Of a stretch of DNA of 64,000 bases, positions 53,300 to 62,695 are shown piece after piece (position 1 is the stretch's first letter; each line of letters starts with the position of its first letter). The notes under the pieces are model-generated. The model was not told the DNA's origin. It searched no databases and was given only the letters and a program-made list of their open reading frames with translations. The stretch lies in NCBI GenBank assembly GCA_963782465.1, contig CAWAJR010000003.1, forward strand, positions 558,001-622,000. The letters run 5' to 3'. The DNA comes from JAODBJ01 sp963782465 (GTDB taxonomy: Bacteria > Actinomycetota > Acidimicrobiia > IMCC26256 > PALSA-610). The position numbers and the translations under genes were made by a program.

Positions 53300-54478
53300 T
53301 CAGCGCCGTTCGAACCACTCGCGCACGCTCCGCCAACGGTCGGAGAACCAAAGGTGGAAGCCGTGGAAGAACACGCGGTAACCGAACGACTCCGCCACGA
53401 TGAACATCGCCACCATCGCGAACAACGCCGAGCCGACGAGCAGGACGAGATCGAGCCGGCGGGCGCGTCCCTGGTAGAGGCGGCTCACACCCTTGGCATC
53501 GACGAGCACCGGGCCGAGCCGCAGGCGAGTCAGGAACGTCGACGCCATACCCGAGCGACCCTTGTCGAGGAATTCGACCATCGTCGCGTGCGTGCCGACC
53601 GCGACGATGAGCGCGGCGCCGGCCTCGTACGCGAGCAGCATCGCGACGTCCTCGCTCATCCCCGGCGCGACGAGCGTCTCGAACGGAAGGCCGCGCTCGG
53701 TCAGCATCTCGCGCGCGGGCGAGTACCCGTCGTTGCGCTCGTGCGCGATCAGTTCGGCGCCGCATTGCATGGCGGCTTCCGACAGGGAGTCGAAGTCGCC
53801 GGTGATGATGTCGGGTTTCAGTCCGAATTCGAGGAGCGCGTCGGCACCGCCGTCGACGGCGATGAGCACGGGCCGGAATTCCTTGACGTAGGGGCGCAAG
53901 GCGCGCAGGTCGTGCTTGTAGTCGTGGCCCCGCACGACGACGAGGGCGTGACGGCCGCGCACCTTCGTGCGCAATTCGGGAAGGTCGAGCGGCTCGAAAG
54001 TGAGATCGGCTTCGCGATCGATGTACTGCAAGGTGTTGTGCGCGAAGCGCCGCAGCTCGACACCGATGCCGAGACGCGCGACTTCCATGCGCTCCTCGAT
54101 CTCGGGTAAAGACAGCAGGCTCCCCTTCGCGATCACTTCGCCGTCGCGCCGCAATTCGCAACCGTTGATCTCGAGGAACTCACCTTCGTGGACCGCGTCC
54201 ATCACGCCGGTGCCGACGTCGTCGAGCAGCGGGATTCCCGCCTCCGCGAGCCGCAGCGGGCCGCTGTTCGGGTAGCGGCCCGAAATCGACGGCGATGCGT
54301 TCACGACGGCACCGACGCCGGCGGCGACGAGGCTCTCGGCCGCGACGCGGTCGAGGTCGACGTGGTTGATGATCGCGATCTCACCGCGAGCAATCCGGCG
54401 AGCGAGGTTCTTCGTACGCGGGTCGAGACGCGCGAGCCCCGTCACCGACTCCCGCTCGGTGCGCCGCCGGACCTTCAC
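53300..54478 (-). CDS. steA: SteA-family protein (thiamine-pyrophosphokinase-like)
   Basis: A 392-aa protein. The N-terminal and central parts carry LDPRTKNLARRIARGEIAII, ASPSISGRYPNSGP and GHDYKHDLRALRPYV; PDIITGDFDSLSE is the thiamin-pyrophosphokinase-like motif. A C-terminal single helix (LVLLVGSALFAMVAMFIVAESFG) anchors it. GTG 54478 overlaps recN by 4 nt. It is the ortholog of M. tuberculosis Rv1697 by order and motifs; it probably acts with MctB/SteB in envelope growth. Confidence 0.9.
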   Translation of the reverse strand: MKVRRRTERESVTGLARLDPRTKNLARRIARGEIAIINHVDLDRVAAESLVAAGVGAVVNASPSISGRYPNSGPLRLAEAGIPLLDDVGTGVMDAVHEGEFLEINGCELRRDGEVIAKGSLLSLPEIEERMEVARLGIGVELRRFAHNTLQYIDREADLTFEPLDLPELRTKVRGRHALVVVRGHDYKHDLRALRPYVKEFRPVLIAVDGGADALLEFGLKPDIITGDFDSLSEAAMQCGAELIAHERNDGYSPAREMLTERGLPFETLVAPGMSEDVAMLLAYEAGAALIVAVGTHATMVEFLDKGRSGMASTFLTRLRLGPVLVDAKGVSRLYQGRARRLDLVLLVGSALFAMVAMFIVAESFGYRVFFHGFHLWFSDRWRSVREWFERR

Positions 54479-56093
54479 CGCGCCCGCACGCTTTCGCGCG
54501 CCGTCGCCGCGGTGTCGAGGAGTTCGCGGGCATGCCTCCGGGCGTGCGCGGAACCACCGACCCCGGCGAGCATCCTCGACAGCTCGGCCACCCGGTCGGG
54601 ACCGGCAACCGGTGCCGCCCCGGCCACGGTGCGACCTCCCGTCTCGTGTTTCTCGACGACGATGTGGTCGTCGGCGAACGCGGCGACCTGCGCCAGGTGC
54701 GTGACGCACAACACCTGGTGTTTGCCCCCTAATGACGCCATCGACCGCCCCACTGCCACGCCTGCCTCTCCGCCGATACCCGCGTCCACCTCGTCGAACA
54801 CCAGGGTGGGCGGGGCTTCGGACAGGACCACTCGCAGCGCCAGCATCGCACGGCTGAGCTCGCCGCCGGAAGCGGCCCGGGCGAGGGGCTTCGCCGCCTC
54901 GCCCGGATTGGGGGCCAGCAGGAAGGTGACGTCGTCGGCGCCGTCGTCGGTGAGCGGGGCTTCCTCCACCAACACGCTGAACGTCGCGTTCGGCATGGCC
55001 AGTTCCCGTAGCCGCCCGGTGACGGCGTCGCCGAGCGGCCCCGCGTGGGCACGCCGGCCCGGCCGAGCGCCGCCGCGGCCCGGGTCGCGGCCGATACCGC
55101 GACCGATCGCTCCGCGTCCAGGGCCGCGACCCGTTCCTCGTGGCCTTCGATCTCGGCCAGGCGCGCCCCGGTCTCGGCCGCGTACCCGCGGACCTCGGCG
55201 ACCGTCGCGCCGTACTTCCGGCACAGCTCCCGCACGAGTTGCCGGCGGGCGCGCACGGCCGCGAGGCGCTCGGGATCGGCGACGATCGCTTCGCCGGCAT
55301 GCCGGACGTCGTGTGCGAGTTCGGCGACCTCGGCCTGCAGTGCGTGCGCCCGCGCCGCCAGTTCCTCGAACGGCTCACGGCCCGACAGTGCCGCGACCGC
55401 ATCGCCCAACGCGTCCTCTGCGGGGCCGGTGAGCGCGCCCTGCGCGTCGGCGAGCGCCTCGCGGTGGGCGTCGGCGTCGGCGAGCAGGCGCTCCTCCCGT
55501 TCGAGCCGAGCCTCCTCGTCGTCGCTTTCGAGCGACGCGGCCTCGATCTCGCCGAGCTGGTACCGCAGGAGGTCGGCTTCCCGGGCGAGCGCGCGTTCGT
55601 CGCCGCCGAACCCGGCGAGTTCGTCTTCGATCCGCCGGACCTCGGCGCGGGCATCCCGGAGGTCCTGCCATGGTCGCCGTGCCGCGTCACCGGCGAACGT
55701 GTCGAGCAGTGCGCGCTGTTCGGGCGCGTGGATCAACGACTGGTGCGCGTGCTGCCCGTGCAGATCGGCGACCTGCCTTCCGTGTTCGGCCAATTCACCG
55801 ACGGTCGCGAGCCGGCCGTTCACGTACGCGCGGCTCCGCCCGTCGCGCGGCACGACCCGCGTGAGCACGACCTCGTCATCGCCGTCGACGAACCGGCCCT
55901 CGACCCGCGCTTCGGCGGCACCGTCGCGCACGAGGGCGGGGTCGGCGCGGCCTCCGAGGAGCAGCACGAGCGCATCGATCAGCAACGTCTTGCCCGCCCC
56001 GGTTTCACCGGTGATGGCGGTCATCCCCGGACCGAGGCCGATCATCACCTCGGCGACGATGCCCAGGTTCTCGACCCGCAATTCGCTCAACAC
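54475..56093 (-). CDS. recN: DNA repair protein RecN, frameshifted
   Basis: A ~539-aa SMC-like ATPase for double-strand-break repair. It shows the Walker A ITGETGAGKTLLIDAL (about 27-42), long helical middle, and C-terminal ASGGELSRAMLALRVVL (ABC signature), FDEVDAGIGGEAG (Walker B) and CVTHLAQVAA. The two parts are in different frames; the shift lies near 55041-55075 (between RAAAALGRA and HAGPLGDAVTG), consistent with one missing base. GTG 56093; nadK ends 16 nt upstream. Confidence 0.93.
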
Positions 56094-56109
56094 GGGGTCA
56101 CCGCGGCCA

Positions 56110-56964
56110 TCAGCGGTCCGGGAGCGCGAACTTGGCTTTCAGGATCTGGTGGAAGTCGCGCGGCGCGAACGTGACGATGTGCGCCGGATGGTCGGCGGCA
56201 CGGCTCGTGACCCGATCGCCGGTGACGAGTTCGCCGACCTCACCACCGTCGACCGTCAGCGCGACGAGGCTCCCGCCGCAGACGGTGAACTCGACGGTCT
56301 CGTCGGGCCCGAGCAGCAGCGTACGGTCGAACAGCATGTGGGGCGACACCGGCGTGAGCAGGATGCAGTGCAACGCGGGTGACACGATCGGCCCGCGCGC
56401 CGAGAACGAGTACGCGGTCGAGCCGGTCGGCGTCGCAACGATCACTCCGTCGGCGGCGTACGTCGTGAACGCGCTCCCGTTGATCGACACTTCGAGGCGC
56501 ACGAGGTGGCCCGAACGCACCTTCTCGAGGACCACTTCGTTCAGCGCGAACCAGGTGCCGCCGGCCGCGCCGTCGGAAACGACATCGACCTCGAGCACCG
56601 AACGGTCGGACACCGCGAAGTCGCCGGCGACGAGTTGCGGGAGCACACCCGGCAGCTCGGCCGGTTCGAGCGCAGTGAGGTAACCGAGCTGGCCGACGTT
56701 CACCCCGAGCAGCGCGACCGGCTTCGGGTACACGAGGCGGAAGGTCTGCAGCATCGTGCCGTCGCCGCCGAGGGAGATCGCCAGGTCGAGCCCGTCGGTG
56801 AACTCCTCGACCGGGCACGAGTACTCGACGAGGCCCGACGCTTTCGCCTCGCCGGGAGGCATCCGCACCTCGACGTCGTGTGCCTGGAGCCACGCCGCGG
56901 TCTCGCGAGCGAGTTCGAGCGCGGCCGCCCGCTCGCGGTGCGGGACGAGCCCGACCCGTTTCAC
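56110..56964 (-). CDS. nadK: NAD kinase
   Basis: A 284-aa kinase making NADP from NAD with ATP or polyphosphate. The catalytic GGDGT lies in LAISLGGDGTMLQTF (about 60-75), NVGQLGYLT and TPTGSTAYSFSARG follow, all diagnostic. GTG 56964 overlaps the tlyA stop by 4 nt; the order tlyA-nadK-recN is conserved across actinobacteria. Confidence 0.97.
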   Translation of the reverse strand: MKRVGLVPHRERAAALELARETAAWLQAHDVEVRMPPGEAKASGLVEYSCPVEEFTDGLDLAISLGGDGTMLQTFRLVYPKPVALLGVNVGQLGYLTALEPAELPGVLPQLVAGDFAVSDRSVLEVDVVSDGAAGGTWFALNEVVLEKVRSGHLVRLEVSINGSAFTTYAADGVIVATPTGSTAYSFSARGPIVSPALHCILLTPVSPHMLFDRTLLLGPDETVEFTVCGGSLVALTVDGGEVGELVTGDRVTSRAADHPAHIVTFAPRDFHQILKAKFALPDR

Positions 56965-57799
56965 GACGCGATCGTTTCGTGCGCGCCGGCAACGACCGTG
57001 TCGATGGCGGCGTCGGTGACGGTCGCGCCGCCGGCCCGGCTGTGCAGGAGGAATTCGACGTTCCCCTCGGCGCCGCGCAACGGCGACGCGGCGAGCGCAC
57101 CGGCACCGAGCCCGTGCCCGGCCAGCCCGTCGATCACTTCGCGCAACACGGCACGATGCACCGCGGCGTCACGTACGACACCGCGTTTACCGATCCGGGC
57201 CCGTCCGGCTTCGAACTGCGGCTTCACGAGGAGTACGAACTCGGCACCCGGCGCGGTCGCGGCCAGCAGCGCGGGCGCGATCGTGCGCAGGGAGATGAAC
57301 GACACGTCGACGGTGCACAACCCGGCGCGGGGGCCGTCGGCACTCGCCTCGGCGGCGAAGTCGCGAATGTCGGTGCGTTCGCGAACCGTGACCCGTTCGT
57401 CGTTGCGCAGCGACCACGCGAGTTGGCCCGACCGACGTCGAGCGCGATCACATGCGCCGCACCGCGTTGCAGGAGGCAGTCGGTGAACCCGCCGGTCGAC
57501 GAGCCGACGTCGAGCGCGAGCCGGTCCCGCACCTCGATCCCGAACGCGTCGAGCGCGAACGCGAGCTTGTGGCCTCCGCGCGACACGTAGTCGTCGGCGG
57601 GCGCGGCAACGGTGATCGGTTCGGCCGGGTCGACCTGCCGGGCGGGGCGCACGGCCGGCGCCCCGCTCACGCGCACGTTGCCGGCGGCGATGGCCTCCAC
57701 CGCCCGGGCGCGGCTCGCGACCAACCCTCGCCGCACCAGTTCGGTGTCGAGTCGCCGTCGCACCGCCGCCGGAGTGCCCGCGTCAGCCCGATTGGGCAC
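56961..57799 (-). CDS. tlyA: rRNA 2'-O-methyltransferase TlyA, frameshifted
   Basis: A ~279-aa protein: S4 RNA-binding domain (RLDTELVRRGLVASRARAVEAI), then an FtsJ-like SAM methyltransferase with VSRGGHKLAFALD and LDVGSSTGGFTDCLL (SAM motif) and KPQFEAGRARIGKRGVV. In mycobacteria TlyA methylates 16S and 23S rRNA and sets capreomycin sensitivity. The frame changes near 57425-57432: LDVGR is in one frame and QLAWSLRNDERVTVRERTDI in the next, one base seemingly lost from a G/C run. GTG 57799 overlaps the upstream gene by 17 nt. Confidence 0.92.
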
Positions 57800-58190
57800 C
57801 GGCGCGCGACGCGGAAGTTGCCTTCGCCGCGGCCGTCGACTTCTTGGCGGCCGTCTTCTTCGCCGTCGTCTTCTTCGCCGCTTTCACGCCGGGCGCTTTG
57901 GTGGCCTGGGCTTTGGTCAGCTTGCGCTCGAGCCGGGCCAGGTCGTCCTTGGTCGCGACGCCGAGCGACCCGAGCTGGCGCTGCACCTCGTGGCGCACCA
58001 GCCGGCTCAGGTCTTCGGTGCGGCGACGGCTCATTTCGAGCAGTTCGTCGACCGTGCTCGCGACCTGTTCGCGAGCAATGTGCCCCTGAGACACAAGGTC
58101 CTGGGCGATGCGCTTGGCCTGCGACCGGCGCATTTCGGTGAATTGCATGCCTGCTTCGAGCAGCTGATTCCAGTCGGGCGCTTGCGCCAT
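57783..58190 (-). CDS. Small coiled-coil protein with lysine-rich tail (phasin-like)
   Basis: A 135-aa protein. Residues 1-85 are helical (WNQLLEAGMQFTEMRRSQAK, REQVASTVDELLEMSRRRTEDLSRLV) like phasins or PHA-granule regulators; residues ~92-125 are a KKTTAKKTAAKKSTAAAK tail like histone H1-type DNA-binding tails. It sits where Rv1693 lies next to tlyA. It may bind DNA or granules; unproven. Start ATG 58190, AGGAG 6 nt upstream. Confidence 0.8.
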   Translation of the reverse strand: MAQAPDWNQLLEAGMQFTEMRRSQAKRIAQDLVSQGHIAREQVASTVDELLEMSRRRTEDLSRLVRHEVQRQLGSLGVATKDDLARLERKLTKAQATKAPGVKAAKKTTAKKTAAKKSTAAAKATSASRAGAQSG

Positions 58191-58282
58191 CCGAGCTCCT
58201 CGGGTTCGTTGCGACCCCAGAGCCTAGGGCGGGAGCCTCCTTGCGGGCAGTATCACGACCCCCGACCGGTAGGGTGCCGGGC

Positions 58283-59104
58283 GTGGTCCTGCCGATCCGG
58301 GACGACAATCCGACGTCTCGGGTCGCGTTCGTCACCTTCGCGCTGATCGCGATCAACCTCTTCGTCTACTTCGCCGTGCAGCCCCACCAGGGCAGCGACG
58401 CCGAGCAGCTCTACCTCTACGCGCACGCGGCGATCCCGTGCGAGATCACCACGGGCCACCCGATCACCGAAGCCGACGTCGCGGCCGGACAGTGCGACGT
58501 CGGCCACGCCGTGATCGTCCAGACCGTCACCGGGCCGCAGCAGTACCCCGACATCGAGCCCTACCCCGGGAAGAACATCTACCTCGGTGTGCTCTTCGCG
58601 ATGTTCATGCACGGTTCGGTCGTGCACGTGCTCGGCAACATGCTGTTCTTGTGGATCTTCGGCAACAACGTCGAAGACCGCCTCGGCCCGTTCTTCTACC
58701 TGTGCTTCTACCTCGCCATGGGCGTCATCGCCGCGATCGCGTTCATCGCGTTCAACGCGCACTCCGTCACCCCGGTCGTCGGCGCGTCGGGCGCGATCGC
58801 GGGGGTGATGGGTGCGTACCTCGTCTGGTTCCCCCAGACCCGCATCCTCACCCTGATCGGCTTCTTCCCGGCCCGGCTCCCTGCGGTCATCGTCCTCGGT
58901 CTGTGGTTCGTGCTGCAGTTCGCGACGAACCCGAACGAGGGCGTCGCGTGGCAGGCGCACGTCGGCGGGTTCCTCGCCGGCGCGCTCGTCGCGCTGCTCC
59001 TGCGCCCCTTCTCCCCCGGCCCGCAGCCGCCCCGGCCGGGCCCGGCTGGCTGGGACGACGGCTGGGACGGCGGGTTCCGCGGCGGCTACCCCGGCAGGGC
59101 CTGA
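58283..59104 (+). CDS. Rhomboid-family intramembrane serine protease
   Basis: A 273-aa membrane protein with six helices. It has the rhomboid HVLGNMLFLWIFGNNVED (His-x4-Asn), the nucleophile in VVGASGAIAGVMGAYL (GASG) and the last-helix AWQAHVGGFLAGALVAL with the catalytic His. A Gly/Pro/Trp-rich C-terminal tail is extra. GTG 58283 follows TAGGGT by 7 nt, so a leaderless mRNA. It is divergent from the phasin-like gene and overlaps the convergent HAD gene by 19 nt. Confidence 0.93.
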   Translation: MVLPIRDDNPTSRVAFVTFALIAINLFVYFAVQPHQGSDAEQLYLYAHAAIPCEITTGHPITEADVAAGQCDVGHAVIVQTVTGPQQYPDIEPYPGKNIYLGVLFAMFMHGSVVHVLGNMLFLWIFGNNVEDRLGPFFYLCFYLAMGVIAAIAFIAFNAHSVTPVVGASGAIAGVMGAYLVWFPQTRILTLIGFFPARLPAVIVLGLWFVLQFATNPNEGVAWQAHVGGFLAGALVALLLRPFSPGPQPPRPGPAGWDDGWDGGFRGGYPGRA

Positions 59105-59886
59105 GCCGCGAGCAGTTGCGGTACCAGCGCGGCGATGTCGGCCGCGACGAACGCGGGCGACGGGTCGGGCACGGCCTCCTCGCGGTTCGGCCCGGCGATA
59201 CCCGACAGCACCAGCGCGAACGGCCAACCGAGCGCGCCGGCCAGCGCACCGTCGGTGCTCGGCCGGTCGCCGATCACGAGGCCCAGCGGGCCGAGCCGCT
59301 CGCGCACCAGCGCGACCGTCGGGCCGGCCGGCTTCCCCGCGACCTCCGGTTCCGTCGCCGACGCCGTCGACACCGCGGCGACCAGCGAACCGGCTCCCGG
59401 CAGCAACCCGTTCGGGGTCGGGTAGGTGGCGTCGGTGTTGGTCGCGACCAACCGGGCACCGGCGCGCACGATGTCGGCTGCGTGCGCGAGGCGGTCGAAG
59501 TCGAAGTCGCGCGAGAACCCGACGACGACCGCCGCGGCGGGCGCGTCGTCGACGACGGTGAAGCCGCGCTCCCGCAACGCTTCGACGACCCCGGGGCCGG
59601 CGAGCAGCGCGACCCGAGCACCGGGCCGTTCGCTCGCCGCGAGCATCGCGGCCGCGGCCTGCGCGCTGGTGAGCACGTCGGTCGCGTCGGTCGGGATACC
59701 CATGCCGGCCAGCTTGGCGAGGTAGTCGCCGACCCGGCCGCTCGAATTGTTGGTCATGAACGCGACCCGGTACCCGGCGTCGCGGAGTTGCGCGACCGCG
59801 ACGTCACCGCCGGGGATCGGCTCCTCCCCCCGCCAGATGACGCCGTCGAGATCGCAACAGATGACCCGCGCCGGCGCGTCGCTCAC
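59086..59886 (-). CDS. HAD-superfamily phosphatase (NagD/glycerol-3-phosphatase type)
   Basis: A 266-aa HAD IIA hydrolase: DLDGVIWRGEEPIPGG (nucleophile Asp in DxDG), FMTNNSSGR (second motif), GKPAGPTVALV (Lys) and GDRPSTDGALAGALG (metal Asp, third motif). It corresponds by position to M. tuberculosis Rv1692, a glycerol-3-phosphate phosphatase, so the same activity is likely. GTG 59886 overlaps the TPR gene by 4 nt. Confidence 0.9.
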   Translation of the reverse strand: MSDAPARVICCDLDGVIWRGEEPIPGGDVAVAQLRDAGYRVAFMTNNSSGRVGDYLAKLAGMGIPTDATDVLTSAQAAAAMLAASERPGARVALLAGPGVVEALRERGFTVVDDAPAAAVVVGFSRDFDFDRLAHAADIVRAGARLVATNTDATYPTPNGLLPGAGSLVAAVSTASATEPEVAGKPAGPTVALVRERLGPLGLVIGDRPSTDGALAGALGWPFALVLSGIAGPNREEAVPDPSPAFVAADIAALVPQLLAAQALPG

Positions 59887-60263
59887 GGCGCCGCCGGGCC
59901 GGGGTCGACGCCGGTCCGGGCGAGCGCGGCGCGGTAATCGTCGTTGTCGGGCCGCATCGCGGTGGCGAGCCTGAGATGCCGGCGTGCCGTCAACCGGTCG
60001 CCGACCCGCAGCCGGCACAGACCGACACCGAAATGCGCGTAGTCGTTCACCGGGTCGAGGTCGAGGGCGGCGAGGAATTCGTCTTCGGCGGCCGCGAACC
60101 GGCCGCTGCGGAAATACGCGCGGGCCAAGGTTTCGCGCACCGAACCTTTCTGCGGTTCGAGTTCGCGAACCCGCTCGAGCGCGACCGCGGCCGCGTGCGC
60201 GTTGCCGGTGTCGAGCAGCCGGTTGCCCTCCTGGAACGCGGCATAGGCGTCGGCGTCGTCCAT
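59883..60263 (-). CDS. TPR-repeat protein
   Basis: A 126-aa soluble protein made of about three tetratricopeptide repeats (AYAAFQEGNRLLDTGNAHAA, RETLARAYFRSGRFAAAEDEFLAAL, AHFGVGLCRLRVGDRLTARRHL). TPR proteins act as scaffolds. ATG 60263 has GGAGG 7 nt upstream; it precedes the HAD gene as Rv1691 precedes Rv1692. Confidence 0.88.
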   Translation of the reverse strand: MDDADAYAAFQEGNRLLDTGNAHAAAVALERVRELEPQKGSVRETLARAYFRSGRFAAAEDEFLAALDLDPVNDYAHFGVGLCRLRVGDRLTARRHLRLATAMRPDNDDYRAALARTGVDPGPAAP

Positions 60264-60348
60264 CGTCCATCCTCCGTTCCGTCGTTCACAGGCCGCGGCG
60301 GTGCCCTGTGCTACACCAGACAACACCGATACCTTCCCGGAGCAGCTG

Positions 60349-61587
60349 GTGCCCGACGTTCGTCCATTTCCCGGCATTCGCTACGACTGCGACGCGCTGC
60401 GCACCGACCTCGGGATGCTCGTCGCACCACCTTACGACGTGATCGACGACGACTTGCACGCCTCGCTCGAATCGACCCACGAACGGAACTCGGTGCGTTT
60501 GATCCTGCCGCGCGACGGCCGGACGGAAGGCGACCGCTACGAACGGGCCGCCACGACGTTCCGGGAATGGGTCGCCGACGGCACGCTGTTTCGCGACCCG
60601 GCGCCGCGTTTTTACGGCTACCGCATGCGTTTCCGCGACGCGCACGGCACCGCCCGGCACACGCACGGCGTGATCGGTGCGCTGGCGTTGCCCGAACCGG
60701 GCGAGACCGGGGAAGTGCTCCCCCACGAGCGGACGCTGCCCAAGGCCAAGAGCGACCGGCTGTCGCTGCTGGCCGCGATGCGGGTGAACGTCGACCCGAT
60801 CTGGGGCGTGTCCCTCACCACCGGCCTCACCGACCTGCTCGAGCCGGCGACGCTCCTCGGCCGGGCAGTCGACGGCGACGGCGATGAGCACGAACTCTTC
60901 GGGATCGACGATCCCGAGCAGATCGAAGCCATCCACGCCGCGATCGCGGCGACGCCCCTCGTCCTCGCCGACGGCCACCACCGGTACGAGACGGCCGGGA
61001 ACTACCGCCGGCAGCTGCGCGACGCGGGCCGGCCGGTCGGTGGTGCCGGATCGATCATGGCCTTGGTCGTCGAGCTCTCCGACCACGAGCTGTGCATCGA
61101 GGCGATCCACCGGCTCGTCGACCTACCGACCGGGTTCGACCTGCGCGGCGCGCTGCGCGGCCTCTTCGTGTTCGAGCCGATCGGATCGAACACGCCCGAG
61201 CACGTCGAACGTCTCGAAGCGCGGATGCGGGCGACCGGCGGCCTCGGCATCATCGACGACCAGGGGCTCGCGGTCGCGACGCCGGTTGCCGAGGCGGTCG
61301 CGCCGATGCTCGCGGCCGAACCCGAAGCCGTGCGCGACACCGACGCCGCGCTGGTGGAATCGGTCATCGTTCCCCGCCTCGCCGGCGCCGAGTGGCACTA
61401 CCGCCACGACGCGGCCGCGGTCGCCGCGCTGGTCGACAAGGGCACCGCGAGCGCCGCGTTCCTGTGCAACCCGGTTTCCGTCGCGCAAACGCGGGCCGCG
61501 GCGGTCACCGGAGTGCGCATGCCCCAGAAGACGACGTTCTTCGCGCCCAAGCCGCGCACCGGCATGGTGTTCCGCACCCTCGACTGA
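60349..61587 (+). CDS. DUF1015 family protein
   Basis: A 412-aa cytosolic protein of the DUF1015 family. Marks: VPDVRPFPGIRYD at the start, VAPPYDVIDDD, ERNSVRLILPRDG, LPHERTLPKAKSDRL, and the signature LADGHHRYETAGNYR at about residue 207. Conserved in bacteria and archaea; function unsettled. GTG 60349 has GGAG 5 nt upstream and fits the family start. It ends before a hairpin shared with the convergent korB gene. Confidence 0.9.
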   Translation: MPDVRPFPGIRYDCDALRTDLGMLVAPPYDVIDDDLHASLESTHERNSVRLILPRDGRTEGDRYERAATTFREWVADGTLFRDPAPRFYGYRMRFRDAHGTARHTHGVIGALALPEPGETGEVLPHERTLPKAKSDRLSLLAAMRVNVDPIWGVSLTTGLTDLLEPATLLGRAVDGDGDEHELFGIDDPEQIEAIHAAIAATPLVLADGHHRYETAGNYRRQLRDAGRPVGGAGSIMALVVELSDHELCIEAIHRLVDLPTGFDLRGALRGLFVFEPIGSNTPEHVERLEARMRATGGLGIIDDQGLAVATPVAEAVAPMLAAEPEAVRDTDAALVESVIVPRLAGAEWHYRHDAAAVAALVDKGTASAAFLCNPVSVAQTRAAAVTGVRMPQKTTFFAPKPRTGMVFRTLD

Positions 61588-61599
61588 CGCGCCGCAACG

Positions 61600-61638
61600 T
61601 TGTCATTTCACCTACACCACGTGGAGCTGAAATGACAA
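61600..61638. terminator. 11-bp inverted repeat between DUF1015 gene and korB
   Basis: TTGTCATTTCA and TGAAATGACAA form a perfect AT-rich stem around a 17-nt loop that contains CACGTG. Placed 12 nt after one stop and 19 nt before the other, it should end both convergent transcripts. Confidence 0.6.
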
Positions 61639-61657
61639 AGTTCGTGAGGCTCGCCCG

Positions 61658-62691
<1,034 letters not shown>

Positions 62692-62695
<4 letters not shown>

